Assembly: GCA_944322355.1 (NCBI GenBank)
Contig: CALUOT010000014.1
Coordinates: forward strand, 1 to 48,253
Reading direction: 5' to 3'
Source: an uncultured Bacteroides sp.
GTDB lineage: Bacteria; Bacteroidota; Bacteroidia; Bacteroidales; Bacteroidaceae
Length of the DNA stretch: 48,253 bases
Part shown: positions 1 through 9,151 of the stretch, piece after piece
Numbering within the stretch: the stretch's first letter is position 1
How the letters are laid out: each line of letters begins with the position of its first letter
The notes under the pieces: model-generated
Databases searched by the model: none
What the model was told of the DNA's origin: nothing
The model's input: only the letters and a program-made list of their open reading frames with translations
Program-made: the position numbers and the translations under genes

Positions 1-72
1 GGTGTAGCGCAGTCCGGTTAGCGCACCTGCTTTGGGAGCAGGGGGTCGTGGGTTCGAATCCCGCTACCCCGA
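1..72 (+). tRNA. tRNA-Pro (anticodon TGG), 5' end cut by window edge
   Basis: The cloverleaf is readable. The anticodon stem CCTGC/GCAGG encloses the loop TTTGGGA, giving anticodon TGG at 33-35. The T arm has the usual GGTTCGAATCC. The 3' acceptor strand TACCCCG (65-71) pairs with GGTG at the window start plus three bases that must lie just upstream, so about 3 nt are missing at the 5' end. A at 72 is the discriminator base. The following bases are not CCA, so the CCA end would be added after transcription. Confidence 0.95.
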
Positions 73-84
73 CACAAGAGAATC

Positions 85-117
85 AAGGAGTTACGATAAA
101 ACGTAGCTCCTTTTTTT
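85..117 (+). terminator. Intrinsic terminator of tRNA-Pro
   Basis: The arms AAGGAG-t-TACG and CGTA-g-CTCCTT form a stem with a short A-rich loop, followed directly by a run of seven T. It lies 13 nt after the tRNA 3' end. Confidence 0.85.
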
Positions 118-180
118 ATTGCCCCGATAAGGCAATCCCCCTTTGTTTTTCACGGAAATTCAAAATAGTTTATTCTTTCA

Positions 181-220
181 GCACAAAATTTTGCATTGTG
201 CAATAAAAATAGTATGTTTG
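181..220 (+). promoter_or_regulatory. Promoter of the GH31 gene with an overlapping inverted repeat
   Basis: A Bacteroidota -33 box TTTG (190-193) is followed after 19 nt by a -7 box TATGTTTG (213-220), matching TAnnTTTG. An inverted repeat GCACAA-N9-TTGTGC (181-201) sits across the -33 box, where a regulator could block or recruit RNA polymerase. The boxes are seen in the sequence; the operator role is inferred. Confidence 0.65.
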
Positions 221-280
221 AGGTAAAATAGTCCGATACGCGTTTGATTAATGTGATTTCTGTGATTAAAAAGCTTGTAT

Positions 281-2668
281 ATGAAAATGTTAAGATTAGG
301 AATGATTGGAATGTTATTATGCATGTCCAGTTGGTTAATGGCCCAAGATGTGGTCAAGACACCGCAAGGCATCCGATTGGAAACTTCCAACGGGTCTTGT
401 TATGGGGAAGTGATGTTCTATTCTCCCTCCATTGTACGGGTTGTGAAGTATGCGGAGACAGGGCAGTCCGCATCCGAGCGTCAGAGCCTATCGGTGGTAA
501 TGGCTCCCCAGAAAGTGAAATTCAATCTTTCGCAAAAGGGGGATGACGTCGAAATAAAGACATCGGCAATGCTTCTCCAAGTGAACAAGGCAGACGGGAC
601 ATTGCGCTTTATGGATCGCGGAGGGCGCCTATTGCTGGCAGAAAAAAACGCACCTGTCTTCAGTCTGCATAAGGAGGGTGCCGATAAGGGCGATTACCGC
701 ATCAGCCAGACCTTTACGTTGGACAAGGAGGAAGCCATCTATGGCTTGGGACAGTTGCAGAGTGGTAGGATGAGCCAGCGTAATCAGACCAAATACCTGA
801 TACAAAGCAATCTGGAAGATGTAGTCACTTTCTTCCAATCGGTGAAAGGCTATGGCGTGTATTGGGACAATTATTCACCTACCACCTTTACTGACAATGC
901 GGATGGCACTACGTTCGATTCCGAAGTGGGTGACTTCGTGGACTATTACTTCATGTACGGAGAAAATGCCGATGGCGTGGTGGCCGAAATGCGTGAACTG
1001 ACCGGACAAGTGCCGATGTTCCCGCTTTGGACCTATGGCTTCTGGCAGAGCAAGGAACGTTATAAAAGCCAGAACGAACTGGTGGGAGTGGTTCAGAAGT
1101 ATCGTGAATTGGGCGTACCTTTGGACGGAATCATTCAAGATTGGCAATATTGGGGAAATAACTATTTGTGGAATGCCATGGAATTCCTGAACAGCGAGTT
1201 CTGGAACCCTCAAAAAATGGTAGACGATATTCATGCCATGCATGCCCATGCCATGATTTCCGTATGGTCCTCGTTCGGTCCCATGACCAAGCCCTATCGG
1301 GAGTTGGAGGTCGGAAACATGTTGCTCGATTTTAATACATGGCCGCCTTCGGGTTCGGACAAATGGCCACCTGTCATGGACTATCCTTCCGGTGTGCGGG
1401 TGTACGACGCTTACCATCCACAGGCGCGGGACATCTATTGGAAATACCTCAATAAAGGCATCTTCTCCTTGGGAATGGATGCTTGGTGGATGGACTCTAC
1501 CGACCCGGACCACCTGGACATCAAACCCTCTGATTACGATAATCTCACTTACCTTGGTACCTTCCGCAAGGTGCGCAACGCATATCCATTGATGGCTGTG
1601 GGAGGTGTTTATGACCATCAGCGTGCCGTGACTTCGAACAAGCGTGTGTTCATCCTGACCCGTTCCGCCTTTGCCGGTCAGCAACGCTATGGAGCCAACA
1701 CGTGGACGGGAGATATTTCGGCCTCGTGGGATACCTTCAAACGTCAGATTCCCGCTGGCTTGAACTTCTCGCTTTGCGGCATACCGCATTGGAACACGGA
1801 CATAGGCGGTTTTTTCCTGGGTAACTATCCCGATAAGACGACCGATCCGGACTATCGCGAACTGCATGTGCGCTGGATGCAGTTCGGCACGTTCTGTCCC
1901 ATGATGCGTTCGCATGGAGCCGATGCCGCACGCGAAATCTGGCAATTCGGCAAGAAAGGAGAACCTTATTACGATGCCATCGAGAAGTATATCCGTTTGC
2001 GTTATAGCCTCTTGCCCTACATTTACTCTTCTTCATGGGAGGTGACATCCCGACAAGCCAGCCTGCTCCGTGCTTTATCTATGGATTTCGTTTCGGACAA
2101 AGCTGTCTGGGACATGGGAGATGAATATATGTTCGGCAAGGCATTCTTGGTATGTCCTGTTACAGACCCGATGTACACCCGAATGGAAGGCAATGTCCGT
2201 GTGTCTGATTTCACACAGGTGAAAACCACAGAAGTTTATCTGCCAGAGGGTACTGACTGGTATGATTACTGGACAAACGAGAAATTGGCAGGAGGACAAA
2301 ACATAATCCGTGAAGCGCCTATAGACATTCTGCCTCTTTATGTACGGGAGGGAAGTATTGTGCCAATCGGCCCAGACGTGCAATATGCCACCGAGAAGCC
2401 TTGGGATAATCTGGAATTGCGGATTTATCCCGGTGCAGACGGCAACTTCTGTCTCTATGAAGACGAATTTGACAACTACAATTACGAACAGGGTGCATAT
2501 ACGGAAATCCCCATGCATTGGGACGATTCCTCACGGACACTTACCATTAATACCCGCAAGGGAGCTTATAAAGGGATGCTGGAAATGCGCCAGTTTACAC
2601 TGAAAACAGCCGATGGCGCAGAAAAGACGGTGACCTATACGGGGAAGAAAGTGAGTGTAAGATTATAA
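281..2668 (+). CDS. GH31 family alpha-glycosidase (alpha-glucosidase or alpha-xylosidase), secreted
   Basis: A retaining exo-acting glycosidase of family GH31, of about 795 residues. It starts with a signal peptide (basic MKMLR, hydrophobic core, cut near AMA-Q-like LMAQ), so it should act in the periplasm or at the outer membrane. The N-terminal beta-sandwich is followed by the catalytic barrel. The nucleophile is Asp405 in WWMDSTDPD, and the likely acid/base is Asp478 in TWTGDIS. The C-terminal part carries a DUF5110-like beta domain (YPGADGNFCLYEDE). The frame is open from a TTG six bases upstream, but ATG at 281 gives the better signal peptide. It has no PA14 insert of the kind found in larger Bacteroides GH31 alpha-xylosidases. 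The neighbouring SusCDE genes suggest that it trims an imported oligosaccharide. Substrate is not decidable here: the SusE-like partner favours an alpha-glucan, but alpha-xylosides remain possible. Confidence 0.9.
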   Translation: MKMLRLGMIGMLLCMSSWLMAQDVVKTPQGIRLETSNGSCYGEVMFYSPSIVRVVKYAETGQSASERQSLSVVMAPQKVKFNLSQKGDDVEIKTSAMLLQVNKADGTLRFMDRGGRLLLAEKNAPVFSLHKEGADKGDYRISQTFTLDKEEAIYGLGQLQSGRMSQRNQTKYLIQSNLEDVVTFFQSVKGYGVYWDNYSPTTFTDNADGTTFDSEVGDFVDYYFMYGENADGVVAEMRELTGQVPMFPLWTYGFWQSKERYKSQNELVGVVQKYRELGVPLDGIIQDWQYWGNNYLWNAMEFLNSEFWNPQKMVDDIHAMHAHAMISVWSSFGPMTKPYRELEVGNMLLDFNTWPPSGSDKWPPVMDYPSGVRVYDAYHPQARDIYWKYLNKGIFSLGMDAWWMDSTDPDHLDIKPSDYDNLTYLGTFRKVRNAYPLMAVGGVYDHQRAVTSNKRVFILTRSAFAGQQRYGANTWTGDISASWDTFKRQIPAGLNFSLCGIPHWNTDIGGFFLGNYPDKTTDPDYRELHVRWMQFGTFCPMMRSHGADAAREIWQFGKKGEPYYDAIEKYIRLRYSLLPYIYSSSWEVTSRQASLLRALSMDFVSDKAVWDMGDEYMFGKAFLVCPVTDPMYTRMEGNVRVSDFTQVKTTEVYLPEGTDWYDYWTNEKLAGGQNIIREAPIDILPLYVREGSIVPIGPDVQYATEKPWDNLELRIYPGADGNFCLYEDEFDNYNYEQGAYTEIPMHWDDSSRTLTINTRKGAYKGMLEMRQFTLKTADGAEKTVTYTGKKVSVRL

Positions 2669-2716
2669 GTAATAAATATTTAAACAAACACCACCCGAAG
2701 CACTTCTCCTCTTCGG

Positions 2717-2799
2717 ATGGTTACTACCCTTAGGGTCGAATGTTAGTAACCTAAGGGGGGGAATGTTAGTAACATTCGGCCTCTATGTTACTAACATTC
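2717..2799. repeat. Array of four palindromic units, 22-23 bp period
   Basis: Near-palindromic units are centred at 2724, 2746, 2769 and 2791, giving steps of 22, 23 and 22 bp. The best copy, AATGTTAGTAACATT (2762-2776), is a perfect 7-1-7 palindrome. The 2746 and 2791 copies match in most positions and differ at the central base (G or C). The 2724 copy keeps only GTTACTA. A second inverted pair, CCCTTAGG (2727-2734) and CCTAAGGG (2750-2757), overlaps the array. Confidence 0.8.
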
Positions 2800-3076
2800 C
2801 ACTACCCCCTCTCAAACGCCGTTTGGACGGGGTGTCCATTACCCCTTGAATAAGTCCGAAAAATATTGACTTATCAGATTACATTCACGTCACTCATACC
2901 CTCATGACCTTTCTTTTTTTAACTGCCGATTCCTATTAGATTTGGGATATTGTTCATCAATATGGTTTTCCGCAGCCTGATGCAATCGTTTGCACCGCAG
3001 CCGACCCACTTTTTAATGGTTTCGCAACGTCGTTCTACAGATAACCTCTACATTTGTTGACGTCTTATAATGAGTT

Positions 3077-3111
3077 TTTGGGAAAATACCATGGAAAGCC
3101 CGATACCTTTG
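3077..3111 (+). promoter_or_regulatory. Candidate susC promoter
   Basis: The -7 box TACCTTTG (3104-3111) fits TAnnTTTG exactly. TTTG (3077-3080) lies 23 nt upstream, slightly longer than the usual 19-21. It would give a 5' leader of roughly 75 nt with a small GTAG/CTAC hairpin. Confidence 0.5.
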
Positions 3112-3194
3112 TTATAAGTCTGCGTAGATTTTAGCTACACACAAAAAAGAGAAGTAAATTAATCATTTATTGTTAACTTTAATTTGTTAGATGC

Positions 3195-6185
3195 ATGAAG
3201 CAAGTTAATCTTAGAATCCGTCAAACGATTCTTCCCTTATTAATGGGGTTATTCTTGTCTGTAGGCGCTTATGCACAAAACATCACTGTTCGTGGACATG
3301 TCAAAGATGCCATGGGCGGAGTGATAGGCGCGAATGTCGTGGAAAAAGGAAATACCACGAATGGTACAATCACCGATTTGGATGGTAACTTTACGTTATC
3401 CGTTCCTCAAGGTGCAACGTTGGTGATTTCGTTTATCGGTTATCAAACGCAGGAAGTAGCTGCTGCTCCCACAGTAACAGTCACCTTGCAAGACGATGCG
3501 GAATTGTTAAGTGAAGTGGTGGTTATCGGTTACGGTACGGTAAAGAAAGACGACTTAACAGGTTCTATCTCTACCGTCGAAGCTGATCAAATTAATAAAG
3601 GTGTGGTAAGTTCACCTGCCGATTTGTTGCGTGGTAAGTCAGCCGGTGTGGTAATTACATCAGGTAGCGGACAGCCAGGCTCGGCTTCACAAATTCGTAT
3701 TCGTGGTGGTTCATCCCTAAAAGCTACTAATGACCCCTTGATCGTTATTGATGGTCTTCCTATTAGTAATGAAGGCATCAACGGTATGGGAGACCCGTTG
3801 TCCAGTATCAACCCGAATGATATTGAGAGTTTTTCTGTATTGAAAGATGCTTCGGCAACAGCTATTTACGGTTCTCGTGCTTCGAACGGTGTTATTGTTA
3901 TTACCACGAAGAAGGGTAGCAAAACGGGATCGGCTCTTCCCAAACTCAATGTAGACTTTGCAGCTTCGCTCAGCGATGTGCCCAAGTATGTAGATGTATT
4001 GAATGGTGATGAGATGCGTAACTTGATTGCCAACCGTTATGGTCAAGATTCGGATGCATACCGTGCTTTAGGTTCGTCTAATACAGATTGGCAGAAAGAA
4101 ATCTATCAGCTTGCACAGACGTATGAAGCTAACGTGAGCTTGAACGGTCAGTTCGGCCTGGGTAAAGCAGGTAATATGCCTTATCGTGTATCTGGAGGCT
4201 ATCTGAACCAAGAAGGTGTGTTGAAAACTTCGAAGATGGAGCGTGGAACGCTTTCTCTGAACTTGGCTCCTTCGCTGTTTGACAATCATTTAACAATAAA
4301 CTTAAATGGTAAGGGAATGATTACAAACAGTGACTTTGCCAACCAAGACGCCATAGGTGCAGCCATCCGTATGGATCCGACCCAGTCTATTTATGATAAT
4401 TCAGAAAAGGGCAATCATGGCTATTTTATGTGGAGACTTCCGAGCGGTACCTTTAATGACAATGCGACCATGAACCCTGTGGCACTGCTTGAAGAAAAAG
4501 ATGACTTTGGTAAAGCCAAACGTTTCATCGGTAATGCCCAATTTGACTATCGATTCCATGGACTGGAAGATCTGCGTTTCAACTTGAATCTTGGTTTGGA
4601 CTTTTCAAAAAGTGATGGTACTGTAGACACCCCGGAAGGTTCCGAACAGTCTCTGCATACGGAGACAGAAGCAGGTTCGGGTATTCATACAGAATACGAT
4701 TATCTGAGACGTGACCAGACGTTGGAAGCATATTTAAACTACAATCATGATTTCAACGGGCATCACATTGATTTAATGGCTGGTTATTCTTGGCAACACT
4801 TCTATACAGCAACTAATTCGGTCAGTGTAAGACAAAACGACAGAAATTCCTTGCTCTCTGATAGCCATACCAAAACAGAATATTTCTTGGTATCTTTCTT
4901 TGGTCGTGCCAATTATACGTATGCCGATAAATATTTGTTCACTTTCACTTTGCGCCGTGACGGTACGTCTCGTTTCCCTAACAACAAGTGGGGACTTTTC
5001 CCGTCAGTCGCTTTAGGATGGAACATTGCTAATGAAGATTTCTTGAAAGAGAATCAGGTGCTTTCTAATTTGAAGCTTCGTTTAAGTTGGGGACAGACCG
5101 GTCAGCAAGATTTGAATGCCGGTAACTATCCTGCTTTGGCAACTTATTACTCTAATCAAATGGGTAGTTACTATTATTTTGGCAACGAGCTGATTACTCC
5201 CCTTACAGCATTAGGATATAATGCTGATTTGAAGTGGGAAACAACAACTACATGGAATGCCGGTTTGGATTATGGTTTCCTCAATGGTAGAATCTCCGGA
5301 GGTTTTGACTTCTATTTCCGCAAGACAAAAGACTTAATTAACTTCGTCCCTGTATCTGCTTTGTCAAACCTGACAAACTACTTGACCAAGAATATTGGAG
5401 ATTTGGAAAACGTGGGTGTTGAATTTGAAATCAATACCGTCCCTGTTGAAACAAAAGATTGGCATTGGGAATTGGGTATGAACGTAGCATGGAATAAAAA
5501 TAAGATTACCCGTTTGAATGCTAATGAAGGAGATAATACAATGGTAGAAAGCAACGGTATCAGCGGTGGTGTGGGTAACATCATCCAATATCAAGCTACA
5601 GGGTATCCGACAAACTCTTTCTATGTGTACGAACAAGTATATGATGAAAACGGTAAACCGATAGAGGGTGCTTACGTTGACCGCAACGGGGACGGAAGAA
5701 TTACCTCTGATGATAGATACCTGACTCGTAAACCTGCTCCGGATGTAACTATGGGCTTTAATACCATGGTAAGCTACAAGAACTGGACACTGGCTGCTTC
5801 TGCACATGCCAATATCGGTAACTGGGTATATGACAACGTCTCATCCAACAATGAAATGCTGGCCGACCTGTGGACGAATACCTTCGTAGCCAATCGTGTA
5901 ACAAGTGCTTTGGATACAAATTTTGAACAGGCTCAGTATTTGTCTGATTACTATCTGCATAATGCTTCATTCTTCAAACTGGACAACGTGACATTAGGTT
6001 ATACTTTCAAGGATCTGGTAAAAGCCAAAGACCGTAATATGAACTTGAACGTTTATTTCACTGTACAGAATGTCTTTACTATTACGAAGTATGATGGATT
6101 GGATCCGGAAATTGCAAACGGTATCGACAATAACCTTTATCCACGCCCCAGAACATTTATGCTGGGTGCTAAAATGAATTTTTAA
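3195..6185 (+). CDS. SusC-like TonB-dependent outer-membrane glycan transporter
   Basis: An outer-membrane importer of 996 residues that takes up oligosaccharides using energy from TonB-ExbBD. The signal peptide ends near AYAQ (residue 28). Residues about 30-100 are a carboxypeptidase-regulatory-like beta-sandwich typical of SusC proteins. The motif SEVVVIGYGTVKKDDLTGS (about 106-124) marks the TonB-box and plug boundary. The plug includes the hallmark IRIRGGSSL and the SAIYGSRASNGV-like ATAIYGSRASNGVI. The remainder is the 22-strand barrel, ending in an aromatic-terminated strand (MLGAKMNF). It is immediately followed by the SusD partner (24-bp gap), with which it forms the lidded uptake complex. 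Length is normal for the family. The transported glycan cannot be read from the sequence. Confidence 0.95.
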   Translation: MKQVNLRIRQTILPLLMGLFLSVGAYAQNITVRGHVKDAMGGVIGANVVEKGNTTNGTITDLDGNFTLSVPQGATLVISFIGYQTQEVAAAPTVTVTLQDDAELLSEVVVIGYGTVKKDDLTGSISTVEADQINKGVVSSPADLLRGKSAGVVITSGSGQPGSASQIRIRGGSSLKATNDPLIVIDGLPISNEGINGMGDPLSSINPNDIESFSVLKDASATAIYGSRASNGVIVITTKKGSKTGSALPKLNVDFAASLSDVPKYVDVLNGDEMRNLIANRYGQDSDAYRALGSSNTDWQKEIYQLAQTYEANVSLNGQFGLGKAGNMPYRVSGGYLNQEGVLKTSKMERGTLSLNLAPSLFDNHLTINLNGKGMITNSDFANQDAIGAAIRMDPTQSIYDNSEKGNHGYFMWRLPSGTFNDNATMNPVALLEEKDDFGKAKRFIGNAQFDYRFHGLEDLRFNLNLGLDFSKSDGTVDTPEGSEQSLHTETEAGSGIHTEYDYLRRDQTLEAYLNYNHDFNGHHIDLMAGYSWQHFYTATNSVSVRQNDRNSLLSDSHTKTEYFLVSFFGRANYTYADKYLFTFTLRRDGTSRFPNNKWGLFPSVALGWNIANEDFLKENQVLSNLKLRLSWGQTGQQDLNAGNYPALATYYSNQMGSYYYFGNELITPLTALGYNADLKWETTTTWNAGLDYGFLNGRISGGFDFYFRKTKDLINFVPVSALSNLTNYLTKNIGDLENVGVEFEINTVPVETKDWHWELGMNVAWNKNKITRLNANEGDNTMVESNGISGGVGNIIQYQATGYPTNSFYVYEQVYDENGKPIEGAYVDRNGDGRITSDDRYLTRKPAPDVTMGFNTMVSYKNWTLAASAHANIGNWVYDNVSSNNEMLADLWTNTFVANRVTSALDTNFEQAQYLSDYYLHNASFFKLDNVTLGYTFKDLVKAKDRNMNLNVYFTVQNVFTITKYDGLDPEIANGIDNNLYPRPRTFMLGAKMNF

Positions 6186-6208
6186 CCAACAACCTACATT
6201 AAAAACGA

Positions 6209-7771
6209 ATGAATATGAAGTTATATAAAAAAATATTAGGTATGGTCGTATTGTCGGCAGGTATGCTGACTACGTCTTGCGTGGGAGACTTGGATGTTAC
6301 TCCAATTGACCCGAACACGAATACGGCTAATTCTGCATTGAATGATGCTTCTGATTTCAGAGCTTTCTTAGCACAATGCTATTGCGGCTTTGCCACAAGT
6401 GGTTCTTATGGTCCCAATGGTAATAACAATATTTCGGGTCTGGATGGTGGACAGAGCCAATATTTCCGTGGTCTGTTCCATCTGAACGAATATACAACGG
6501 ATGAGGCTGTGGTAGGTTGGAATGACCAAACTATCCAAGACTTACACGGAATGGCGTGGACTACTTCCGATACCTTTATTTACGCACTTTATTCGCGTAT
6601 CTTCTATCAGATTGCCATGTGCAATGAGTTTATCCGTCAGATAAACGCAACTTCGGTTCAGTTCGAAGGCAATACGAAAGAAGAGTTTATTGCAGAGGCA
6701 CGTACGTTAAGAGCACTTTGCTACTATCATGCCATTGATATGTTTGGAAATGTACCGTTTTCGGATGAAAATGACCCTATCGGTGCTACGCCCGAACGCA
6801 TCACCCGCGCAGACTTGTTTACGTGGTTAGAAACTGAATTGACAGAACTCACCAGTGATGAAAGCGCTTTGGTTGAAGCCCGTCAAAACGAGTATGGTCG
6901 TATTGACAAAGGCGGTGCTCGCATGATTCTTGCCAAACTGTACCTGAATGCAGAAGTCTATACCGGTACACCCCGTTATGACGATTGCGCCACTATCTGT
7001 AAGCAAATCCAAAGCAGTGGCTATTCCTTGCATCCTGATTATCAGGAACTGTTCCTTGCCGACAATAACAATTGCACAGACGAAATCATGTTTGCCATTG
7101 AACAAGATGGTGTGAACACACAGAGCTATGGTGTAACCAATTTCATCATTTTCGGCGCAACAGGAGGAGATATGCCGGTTGCCGAAGTAGGTATCGGTTC
7201 CGGTTGGGGTGGCTTCCGTATGACAGGTGAGTTCTATGATACATTCGCTGCCGGAGATAAGCGCGCCATCTTCTATACAGAAGGACATCAAAAAGAAATT
7301 GATGATGTAGCAACCTTTGAACACGGATATGCTTATATGAAATTCAAAAACATCAATAGCGATGGTACTCCGGGACAAAGTACCGGTTTCGTAGATACTG
7401 ATTTCCCAGTATTCCGCTATGCCGATGCTTTATTGATGTTGGCAGAATGTGCTGTCCGTGGTGCCTCTACAACCAATATGACAGAAGGTGCTAACGCCTT
7501 ATCACAGGTTCGCCAACGTGCCGGATTATCTGCTGTAACTACTTATACATTAGATGACATCTTGAAAGAACGTGGGTGTGAATTGTACTTGGAGTGCTGG
7601 CGCCGTTCAGACTTGATTCGTTTCGGACTCTTTACTTCAAGCAGCTATTTATGGGCATGGAAAGGTGGTTTGAAAGAAGGACGTGGAGTGGATGATCATT
7701 ATAATCTGTTCCCCATACCGGATAACGACCTGAACGCTAATCCTAATTTAACGCAGAATCCGGGTTATTAA
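6209..7771 (+). CDS. SusD-like surface glycan-binding lipoprotein (RagB/SusD family)
   Basis: A surface lipoprotein of 520 residues that closes over the SusC barrel and captures the glycan. It has a type II signal peptide with lipobox LTTSC (Cys24), followed by acidic residues consistent with surface export. The N-terminal half has the TPR-rich SusD fold (EFIAEARTLRALCYYHAIDMFGNVPF is characteristic). The C-terminal half contains the family-typical DFPVFRYADALLMLAE and the ending FPIPDNDLNANPNLTQNPGY. Start is ATG 6209 or ATG 6215; both keep the signal peptide. It lies between susC and the susE-like gene with short gaps, indicating one transcript. Confidence 0.95.
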   Translation: MNMKLYKKILGMVVLSAGMLTTSCVGDLDVTPIDPNTNTANSALNDASDFRAFLAQCYCGFATSGSYGPNGNNNISGLDGGQSQYFRGLFHLNEYTTDEAVVGWNDQTIQDLHGMAWTTSDTFIYALYSRIFYQIAMCNEFIRQINATSVQFEGNTKEEFIAEARTLRALCYYHAIDMFGNVPFSDENDPIGATPERITRADLFTWLETELTELTSDESALVEARQNEYGRIDKGGARMILAKLYLNAEVYTGTPRYDDCATICKQIQSSGYSLHPDYQELFLADNNNCTDEIMFAIEQDGVNTQSYGVTNFIIFGATGGDMPVAEVGIGSGWGGFRMTGEFYDTFAAGDKRAIFYTEGHQKEIDDVATFEHGYAYMKFKNINSDGTPGQSTGFVDTDFPVFRYADALLMLAECAVRGASTTNMTEGANALSQVRQRAGLSAVTTYTLDDILKERGCELYLECWRRSDLIRFGLFTSSSYLWAWKGGLKEGRGVDDHYNLFPIPDNDLNANPNLTQNPGY

Positions 7772-7792
7772 TCCTAAATTACGTATGACATT

Positions 7793-8881
7793 ATGAAAAA
7801 GATATATTCATTACTTTTCACCGTGGTCGGACTTTTGGCAATGACTTCGTGCAGCGAAGAAACCGATCCGATTTATGTGGCATCCAATGCCACAGCGAGC
7901 CAGTTGACTGCAATTAATTCGAGTTACGTGTTGTCGGCAACTAGTTCCGACTTTGCCACCTTCAATTTTACAGAAACAGATTTTGGTGTGAACGTGGCCA
8001 AAACTTATGCTTTGGAAGCTTCAATGACTGAAGATTTCGCTTCGTACAACCAATTGGGTACCACTACCACGCCTGCCGACGGTATTACCATAACTGCTGA
8101 AACGATGAATTCTCGTATGCTGGCATGGGAAGTGGAACCGGAAACAGCTGCTACCGTTTATTTCCGTGTTCGTGCGGCTGCCATGGATGAATCCTCTCAA
8201 GCTACAGCATTAGAGGTATTCTCTAATGTGATTTCTTCATCGATTACACCGTATAGCGGTGAACGAGTTTATCCGTCTGTTTATGTAATAGGCGATTATA
8301 GCAGTTGGGGATGGGATACGGCACAGAAACTGTTTAGCTTCAGTGGAGACGAAGTGAACTACGAAGGTGTTGTTGATTTTGGTAGTGCAGCTGCTAATGG
8401 ATTTAAGATTACCGGTCAAACCAATTGGGATAATGGCAACTATGGTACGGATGGAAGTGCCATCGCTTCGGAAGCTTCCAGCATAACCTTAATCGATGAT
8501 GGTGGTTCAGGTAACATCTCATGCTATTCGAAACGTTTCTATCGCTTCCAGTTCAATAAGACTACGCTTGTATTGACGATGAATAAAGGTTTCAACCAAA
8601 TGGGTATCATTGGTTTGAATGGTGATTGGGACAACGATATCGTGATGAACTTTGATGCAGCCACACAACGCTTCTATGCTGATGTGGAAGTAAGTTCAAA
8701 TACCGAATTCAAGTTCCGTGCTGATGCTGATTGGACATTTAATTATGGTGGTGAAGGTACTTTGACCGAAGGCGGTAACAATATTGCCATATCGGCCGGC
8801 AACTACCGTATTTATCTGAATATGAACAATTCAGGTAGCGTTACCTACGAAGCTAATGCCGATGACTATCAAGCTAATTAA
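7793..8881 (+). CDS. SusE-like outer-membrane glycan-binding lipoprotein
   Basis: A 362-residue lipoprotein (lipobox AMTSC, Cys20) related to SusE/SusF. An N-terminal SusE-type Ig-like domain (about residues 22-140) is followed by two beta-rich carbohydrate-binding modules. The first (about 155-260) contains VYVIGDYSSWGWD. The second (about 268-360) contains MGIIGLNGDWDNDIVM. Both have the aromatic-plus-GDW pattern of the SusE/F starch-binding domains. It probably holds glycan at the cell surface for the SusCD pair encoded just upstream (21-bp gap). Alpha-glucan binding is an inference from family resemblance only. Confidence 0.85.
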   Translation: MKKIYSLLFTVVGLLAMTSCSEETDPIYVASNATASQLTAINSSYVLSATSSDFATFNFTETDFGVNVAKTYALEASMTEDFASYNQLGTTTTPADGITITAETMNSRMLAWEVEPETAATVYFRVRAAAMDESSQATALEVFSNVISSSITPYSGERVYPSVYVIGDYSSWGWDTAQKLFSFSGDEVNYEGVVDFGSAAANGFKITGQTNWDNGNYGTDGSAIASEASSITLIDDGGSGNISCYSKRFYRFQFNKTTLVLTMNKGFNQMGIIGLNGDWDNDIVMNFDAATQRFYADVEVSSNTEFKFRADADWTFNYGGEGTLTEGGNNIAISAGNYRIYLNMNNSGSVTYEANADDYQAN

Positions 8882-8933
8882 AAAACGGGCAATAAGCATT
8901 TAAGCATTAAATATTGCTTATTAATTACTAAGT

Positions 8934-8978
8934 AAGGGATGCATTCCAATGATAAAAAGGGATGCATCCCTTTCCTAT
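8934..8978 (+). terminator. Terminator after the SusE-like gene
   Basis: AAGGGATGCAT (8934-8944) can pair with ATGCATCCCTT (8962-8972), followed by TCCTATTTTC. The right part, AAAGGGATGCATCCCTTT (8956-8973), is itself a perfect 18-bp palindrome, so two folds compete. A weaker AATAAGCA/TGCTTATT hairpin precedes it (8891-8922). Confidence 0.6.
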
Positions 8979-9034
8979 TTTCATCCCTTCCCCAGCATAA
9001 GATTACCCTCAAAAAGAAAATAACTGCATAGCCC

Positions 9035-9100
9035 CACGAATATATATGAAATGGCTCACGAATATATATTAAATGACCCACGAATATATAAGAAATTATG
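9035..9100. repeat. Three tandem copies of a 22-bp unit
   Basis: CACGAATATATA starts at 9035, 9057 and 9079, an exact 22-bp period. The rest of each unit (A/T-GAAAT-like tail) is also conserved but drifts. The core AATATATATT (9061-9070) is palindromic in the middle copy. Confidence 0.85.
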
Positions 9101-9151
9101 GCAGTATATAGCTGACGAAATGTCAGGCCATTATATCATCAGCAGATTCTC

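Larger units (their letters stand above)
2669..3194. other. Intergenic spacer between GH31 and susC
   Basis: 526 bp without a convincing gene. It opens with a hairpin CCAnCCGAAG/CTTCGGnTGG (2691-2720) that lacks a T run, so termination after GH31 is uncertain. Then comes an array of four palindromic units (2717-2799). Two further isolated palindromes follow, CAAACGCCGTTTG (2813-2825) and GGACGGGGTGTCC (2825-2837). The rest to about 3070 is featureless. The susC promoter and a leader of about 75 nt occupy the end. Confidence 0.7.

Noticed and set aside
875-1945. 356-codon open frame antisense to the GH31 gene
   Set aside because: Shadow of the GH31 coding sequence; no domain, no promoter, no conserved motif.
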